A DNA stretch of 8,521 nt from an uncultured beta proteobacterium (GTDB lineage: Bacteria; Pseudomonadota; Gammaproteobacteria; Burkholderiales; Burkholderiaceae), in NCBI GenBank assembly GCA_903938955.1, contig CAJAFJ010000363.1, positions 1 to 8,521 of the forward strand, written 5' to 3'. Positions within the stretch are counted from its first letter, which is position 1. Each line of letters begins with the position of its first letter. Below the pieces are notes generated by a model. That model made no database searches and was not told the origin of the DNA. It saw only the letters and a program-made list of their open reading frames with translations. The translations under genes and the position numbers were made by a program. Positions 5,493 through 8,521 of this stretch are shown here, piece after piece.

Positions 5493-6611
5493 ATGACCTC
5501 TTTATCTTCCCCTCTTCAAGTCGGCCGCATCCACTGCGCCAACCGTGTTGTGATGGCACCGCTCACGCGCAACCGGGCACCCGGCGCCATCCCCACGCCC
5601 TTGATGGCGACCTATTACACGCAACGGGCTGACCCTGAACATGGTGCCGGACTGATCGTGACCGAAGCCACCGCCATCAGCCACCAAGGGCAAGGCTATT
5701 CCGATGTCCCCGGCATCTGGAGCGACGAACAAGTGGCGGCCTGGAAACTCATTACCGACTCGGTGCATGCCGCAGGCGGCAAGATCGTCATGCAGCTCTG
5801 GCATGTAGGCCGTATTTCTCACGTCGACCTGCAACCGGATGGCCAGGCGCCTGTGGCTCCTTCGGCGATCCAGGCCAAGGCCAAAACTGTCTTGATTCGT
5901 GAGGGCGTGCCGACATTTGAAGAAACGTCCATGCCCCGCGCCTTAAGCCTTGAAGAGTTGCCCGGCATCATCAACGACTACCGCCGCGCCGCCCGCAATG
6001 CAATTGCCGCCGGTTTTGATGGTGTCGAAGTCCACGGTGCCAACGGTTATCTCTTGGACCAATTTATGCGCTCAGGCTCCAACACCCGCACCGATGCCTA
6101 CGGCGGCAGCATTGAGAACCGCGCCCGTCTTTTGCTCGAAGTCATGGCCGCTGTCAGCCAGGAAATCGGCAGTGACCGGGTGGGCCTACGCCTGTCACCG
6201 GTCACCCCGTCCAACGATGCGCAAGATCTGCAGCCGCAACCGCTGTTTGAGTATGTGGTGGCGCAGTTGGCCGCGTTGAACCTGGCTTTTATACACATCG
6301 TCGAAGGCGCCACTGGCGGCGCGCGTGATTTCATGCAGGGCGACACGCCGTTTAACTACGCGGCCCTGCGCACTACCTACCGCAACGCCGGGGGCAAAGC
6401 CGCCTGGATGGTAAACAACGGCCTGGATGCCGCGCTGGCCACCAAGTCACTCGAACAAGGTGTTGATCTGGTGGCTTTTGGCCGTCCGTTCATCGCCAAC
6501 CCGGACCTGACCCGCCGCTTGCGGGAAGATGCAGCACTCAATCCACCAGACCAAAGCACGTTTTACGGCGGTGGCGCCAAAGGCTATACCGATTACCCGG
6601 CACTGGCCTGA
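5493..6611 (+). CDS. Old Yellow Enzyme family flavin reductase (NemA-like)
   Basis: This is an FMN-dependent, NAD(P)H-using ene-reductase that typically reduces electrophilic alkenes, N-ethylmaleimide or nitro compounds in the cytoplasm. From the ATG at 5493 the product is 372 residues, the usual length, starting MTSLSSPLQVGRIHCANRVVMAPLTRNR as in NemA. The TIM-barrel motifs are in order: IPTPLMATYYTQRA (33-46), QLWHVGR with Gln101 (101-107), the substrate-binding HGANGYLLDQF with His181, Asn184 and the proton-donor Tyr186, SGSNTRTDAYGGSIENR (194-210), GLRLSP with an FMN-contacting Arg (231-236), and FGRPFIANPDL (329-339). An ATG at 5454 in the same frame would add 13 residues unlike the family. 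Neither start has a good Shine-Dalgarno. The gene is monocistronic, with a terminator after it. nemA is the closest named relative, but many paralogues exist, so no symbol is given. Confidence 0.94.
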   Translation: MTSLSSPLQVGRIHCANRVVMAPLTRNRAPGAIPTPLMATYYTQRADPEHGAGLIVTEATAISHQGQGYSDVPGIWSDEQVAAWKLITDSVHAAGGKIVMQLWHVGRISHVDLQPDGQAPVAPSAIQAKAKTVLIREGVPTFEETSMPRALSLEELPGIINDYRRAARNAIAAGFDGVEVHGANGYLLDQFMRSGSNTRTDAYGGSIENRARLLLEVMAAVSQEIGSDRVGLRLSPVTPSNDAQDLQPQPLFEYVVAQLAALNLAFIHIVEGATGGARDFMQGDTPFNYAALRTTYRNAGGKAAWMVNNGLDAALATKSLEQGVDLVAFGRPFIANPDLTRRLREDAALNPPDQSTFYGGGAKGYTDYPALA

Positions 6612-6661
6612 AAAAGGTAAATGCCCTCGCCTGTTGACATAGGCCTTGCTTTATCGCTTTT

Positions 6662-6688
6662 AAAACCCGCTTTGGCGGGTTTTTTTTC
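6662..6688 (+). terminator. Rho-independent terminator after the Old Yellow Enzyme gene
   Basis: AAAACCCGC-TTTG-GCGGGTTTT forms a 9-bp stem with a 4-nt loop, followed by a run of T residues (6680-6687). It begins 50 nt after the stop codon and closes the plus-strand transcript before the DnaA-box region. Confidence 0.93.
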
Positions 6689-6700
6689 GTCTGATAAACC

Positions 6701-6709
6701 TGTGGATAG
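6701..6709 (-). promoter_or_regulatory. DnaA box, inverted, one mismatch (CTATCCACA)
   Basis: TGTGGATAG on the plus strand reads CTATCCACA on the minus strand, one base from the TTATCCACA consensus. It forms an inverted pair with the exact box at 6729-6737 across a 19-bp gap. Confidence 0.65.
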
Positions 6710-6728
6710 AACTGGCATAAATCAGGAG

Positions 6729-6737
6729 TTATCCACA
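6729..6737 (+). promoter_or_regulatory. DnaA box, exact consensus (TTATCCACA)
   Basis: This is an exact 9-mer match to the high-affinity DnaA box. It starts a run of three AGTTAT-led sequences (AGTTAT at 6727, 6741 and 6757) in the same orientation, 14 and 16 bp apart, which look like one strong and two degenerate DnaA sites pointing toward the AT-rich segment. Confidence 0.85.
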
Positions 6738-6847
6738 GAAAGTTATCGATCGCTAAAGTTATTCAAATTTCAGTGACACCAGAAAAGCACAGCCACCCAC
6801 ATGAGTTGGAAGGCGCTAAGTCTTTGAATCAAAACAATAAATCAAGC

Positions 6848-6856
6848 TTGTCCACA
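6848..6856 (+). promoter_or_regulatory. DnaA box, one mismatch (TTGTCCACA)
   Basis: One base from consensus, same orientation as the exact box at 6729. It is the last strong box before the CTA-repeat, with 18 bp between its end and the first CTA, the position expected of the box that anchors DnaA filament growth. Confidence 0.65.
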
Positions 6857-6874
6857 GAACAAGTCAATCCTTAT

Positions 6875-6889
6875 CTACTACTACTATTA
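6875..6889 (-). other. DnaA-trio-like run (CTA x4, TTA)
   Basis: On the plus strand the triplets are CTA, CTA, CTA, CTA, TTA; on the complementary strand they read 3'-GAT-GAT-GAT-GAT-AAT-5', matching the 3'-(G/A)AT-5' DnaA-trio repeat known to bind DnaA on single-stranded DNA at origins. AT-rich sequence continues to about 6920. Confidence 0.55.
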
Positions 6890-6950
6890 AAAAATAGAAT
6901 AATTAGAAGATAACAAACACCAAGTCAAATACAGGCTGCATCAGAGTCCG

Positions 6951-6978
6951 TGGATACCTCATTTCAATCAAGTAAAAT
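6951..6978 (+). promoter_or_regulatory. Candidate minC promoter
   Basis: TGGATA (6951-6956, 4 of 6 for -35) and TAAAAT (6973-6978, 5 of 6 for -10) are separated by 16 bp. It lies 75 bp before the minC ATG, at the right edge of the DnaA-box region; its -35 overlaps GTGGATA, a degenerate reverse DnaA-box-like sequence. Coupling of minC transcription to DnaA is therefore conceivable but unproven. Confidence 0.35.
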
Positions 6979-7053
6979 TACTTCGTTATCAAGTCAGTTT
7001 TGAAACACGCGTTCACACTGCATACTTTTCCCCTCAAAGTCACACCCTTAGCA

Positions 7054-7818
7054 ATGTCTGTTACACCCTCCGCTCATCCCAACCAACCTGCGCATGTTTC
7101 TTTTGAAATCAAAAGTGCCCAGTTGCCCTTGGTAGCGTTGATGCTTAGGACTAGCGATTGGCAGCAATTAGCCGCAGATGTGACAAAGCAATATGGCGCA
7201 GGTGGTGAAGAGCCTGATTTTTTTGACCACGATCCTCTGGTCATTGACTTTTCGCACTTGCCAGCCGACACCCCTTTGCAGGATTTAAAACCTTTGTTGG
7301 TCATGCTGCGTTCTTGTCGTCTGGTGCCAGTCGCCGTTCGCGGTACCAATGCCGATTGGCTGGCCTCAGCCTTGGCGGTCGGTTTGGTCGAAGCGCCAGT
7401 CGATTTGCCGCGGCCTCGTGCTGCCCTGGCAGTGCCTGTTGCTGCGGCGCCTGTGGTGTACGAAGTACCCGCCCCGCTCACCATGGTGATTGACAAGCCG
7501 CTGCGCTCGGGCCAAAAAATTTATGCCCGGGGCGCCGATCTGGTGGTGTTGGCCATGGTCAACCAGGGTGCAGAAGTGGTGGCTGATGGCAACATTCATG
7601 TTTATGCGCCGCTGCGTGGCAAGGCCATGGCCGGCGCCAGTGGCAACGTGAATGCCCGCATTTTTTCCTTGTGCCTGGAACCCGAATTGATTTCCATCGC
7701 CGGTATTTACCGTACCAGCGAGCACCCCCTGGCCCCCGAGGTGCATGGCAAGGCAGCGCAAGTGCGCTTGAGCAACGATGGGCAGGACAAACTGCTGATC
7801 GAAGCCCTGAACAACTAA
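7054..7818 (+). CDS. minC: Septum-site-determining protein MinC
   Basis: MinC inhibits FtsZ assembly away from midcell, recruited to the membrane by MinD. From the ATG at 7054 the product is 254 residues. The N-terminal FtsZ-inhibiting domain includes FEIKSAQLPLVALML (about 17-31) and VIDFSHL (63-69); a Pro/Ala/Val-rich linker spans about 115-140. The C-terminal beta-helix domain carries the canonical RSGQKIYARGADLVVL (151-166) and GNIHVYAPLRGKAMAGASG (179-197), which form the dimer and MinD-binding surface, then LISIAGIYR. A TTG at 7000 in the same frame would add 18 residues (KHAFTLHTFPLK and on) unlike the family. Neither start has a clear Shine-Dalgarno, so the exact start is the least certain part. 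minD follows after 27 nt, giving a minCD operon, with minE expected beyond the window. Confidence 0.95.
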   Translation: MSVTPSAHPNQPAHVSFEIKSAQLPLVALMLRTSDWQQLAADVTKQYGAGGEEPDFFDHDPLVIDFSHLPADTPLQDLKPLLVMLRSCRLVPVAVRGTNADWLASALAVGLVEAPVDLPRPRAALAVPVAAAPVVYEVPAPLTMVIDKPLRSGQKIYARGADLVVLAMVNQGAEVVADGNIHVYAPLRGKAMAGASGNVNARIFSLCLEPELISIAGIYRTSEHPLAPEVHGKAAQVRLSNDGQDKLLIEALNN

Positions 7819-7845
7819 TTTTAAAATCTGAAAGACGTCACTCCC

Positions 7846-8521
7846 ATGGCAAAAATCATTGTGGTTACTTCCGGCAAGGGCGGCGTTGGCAAGACCACGA
7901 CCAGTGCCAGCTTTTCGACGGGTTTGGCCATGCGTGGTCACAAAACCGCCGTCATCGACTTTGACGTGGGCCTGCGTAATCTGGACCTGATCATGGGCTG
8001 CGAGCGGCGTGTGGTGTATGACCTGATCAATGTGATTCAGGGCGAAGCCAACCTGAACCAGGCGCTCATCAAGGACAAGCAGTGCGACAACCTGTTTGTA
8101 CTGGCCGCCTCCCAAACCCGCGACAAAGAAGCCTTGTCGATCGATGGCGTAGAAAAGGTGCTCACCGACCTGGCCGCCATGGACTTCGAATACATCGTGT
8201 GTGATTCGCCGGCGGGCATTGAAACCGGCGCTATGATGGCCATGCACTTTGCCGACGAAGCGCTGGTGGTGACCAACCCCGAGGTGTCTTCGGTGCGCGA
8301 TTCGGACCGGATTCTGGGCATGTTGTCGAGCAAGACCAAGCGCGCCATTGAAGGGCTTGACCCCATCAAGGAGCATTTGCTGATCACGCGTTACAACCCG
8401 GCGCGGGTGAATCAGGGGCAAATGCTGTCGCTGGATGATATTCAGGACATCTTGCGCATCAAGCTCATTGGCGTGATTCCTGAGAGCGATTCAGTGCTGC
8501 AAGCCTCCAACCAGGGCGTAC
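7846..8521 (+). CDS. minD: Septum-site-determining ATPase MinD (partial, runs off window)
   Basis: MinD is a membrane-cycling ATPase of the ParA/MinD family that recruits MinC and is displaced by MinE to produce pole-to-pole oscillation. The 225 complete codons visible start MAKIIVVTSGKGGVGKTTT, with the deviant Walker A GKGGVGKTT (10-18) carrying the signature Lys11 and catalytic Lys16. Switch I follows as DFDVGLRNLDL with Asp38 and Asp40, MGCERRVVYDLINVI (50-64) is the MinD-specific segment, and switch II is DSPAGIE (120-126). The C-terminal amphipathic membrane-targeting helix (family length about 270 residues) lies beyond base 8521. MGCERRVVYDLINV and the gene order distinguish it from ParA/Soj. 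It starts 27 nt after minC with only a weak AAAGACG upstream. Confidence 0.97.
   Translation, partial: MAKIIVVTSGKGGVGKTTTSASFSTGLAMRGHKTAVIDFDVGLRNLDLIMGCERRVVYDLINVIQGEANLNQALIKDKQCDNLFVLAASQTRDKEALSIDGVEKVLTDLAAMDFEYIVCDSPAGIETGAMMAMHFADEALVVTNPEVSSVRDSDRILGMLSSKTKRAIEGLDPIKEHLLITRYNPARVNQGQMLSLDDIQDILRIKLIGVIPESDSVLQASNQGV

Larger units (their letters stand above)
6860..6996 (+). repeat. Three dispersed CAAGTCA heptamers
   Basis: CAAGTCA occurs at 6860-6866, 6921-6927 and 6990-6996, in the same orientation, starts 61 and 69 bp apart; the first two extend to CAAGTCAA. They flank the AT-rich segment and may be binding sites of an unidentified protein, or chance in AT-rich DNA. Confidence 0.35.
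6690..6998. other. oriC: Candidate replication origin (oriC-like DnaA-box and unwinding region)
   Basis: This is the core of the gene-free interval 6612-7053. It contains one exact DnaA box TTATCCACA (6729-6737), an inverted one-mismatch box CTATCCACA (minus, 6709-6701), a one-mismatch box TTGTCCACA (6848-6856), and weaker same-orientation matches TTATCGATC (6743-6751), TTATTCAAA (6759-6767) and TTATCTACT (6871-6879). To their right, CTA x4 plus TTA (6875-6889) reads as DnaA-trios on the opposite strand, and 6871-6920 has only 10 G/C in 50 bases, as for a DNA unwinding element. Boxes, then trios, then AT-rich DNA is the known basal unwinding layout. The nearby parS sites and mnmG-rsmG support an origin-proximal position. 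dnaA and dnaN are not visible, so a DnaA-titrating or DnaA-regulated promoter region remains possible. Confidence 0.6.

Noticed and set aside
3600..5830. Additional parS-like sites (CACGT cores near 3595 and 5820)
   Set aside because: Only the short CACGT core is present without the flanking TGTTT/GAAACA arms, so they do not match parS.
6634..6663. TTGACA at 6634-6639 as a promoter
   Set aside because: Perfect -35 but no acceptable -10 at 16-18 bp, and a strong terminator follows at once, so a transcript would be only tens of bases.
7000..7053. TTG start at 7000 for minC
   Set aside because: Adds 18 residues unlike MinC N-termini; the ATG at 7054 gives the usual length, although neither has a convincing Shine-Dalgarno.
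7366..8421. Long minus-strand open frame opposite minC and minD
   Set aside because: Antisense shadow of two unmistakable conserved genes, with His/Gly/Gln-rich composition typical of reverse-frame translation.

Overview
The window reads as a GC-rich betaproteobacterial chromosome, most likely Burkholderiales and plausibly Comamonadaceae (Rhodoferax/Polaromonas-like). This rests on the style of the MnmG, RsmG, MinC and MinD proteins, the GstA-type glutathione transferase and the soluble c-type cytochromes. It is inference from recognised families; no database was searched. No insertion sequence, prophage gene, CRISPR array, tRNA or rRNA was seen.

Layout. Positions 1-141 carry no supportable gene. 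Positions 142-2858 (minus strand) hold the tRNA/rRNA modification pair mnmG-rsmG, joined by a 1-nt stop/start overlap. Three 16-bp sites matching the ParB centromere sequence parS are embedded in these coding regions (206-221, 1191-1206, 1392-1407). Positions 2859-3095 separate mnmG from a divergent gstA and contain what looks like the broken 5' end of an NADPH-dependent FMN reductase gene, plus a 12-bp direct repeat. gstA (3096-3704, plus) ends at a perfect palindromic, bidirectional terminator. That terminator is shared with a convergent three-gene cytochrome operon (5256-3774, minus): a small class I-like cytochrome c without Met ligands, a membrane-anchored tetrahaem NapC/NirT protein, and a second periplasmic monohaem protein. 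An Old Yellow Enzyme family reductase (5493-6611, plus) follows, with a strong terminator.

The most striking stretch is the 442-bp gene-free interval 6612-7053. It holds a perfect DnaA box, two one-mismatch DnaA boxes, several degenerate box-like sequences in the same orientation, and a run of four CTA plus one TTA trinucleotides (the DnaA-trio pattern). A segment of 50 bases with only 10 G/C follows. This looks like a replication origin or a strong DnaA-regulated locus. The cell-division inhibitor genes minC and minD (minD cut by the window end) start immediately to its right.

How it fits together. parS sites cluster close to the replication origin in most bacteria that use ParABS, and mnmG-rsmG is a classic origin-proximal gene pair. 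Three parS sites, mnmG-rsmG, a DnaA-box/DnaA-trio region and minCD within 8.5 kb therefore suggest that this is, or lies very near, the chromosomal origin, with replication initiation, segregation and division-site selection physically adjacent. dnaA, dnaN, parA, parB and minE are not in view. The cytochrome operon is a separate electron-transfer module with no terminal reductase gene next to it.
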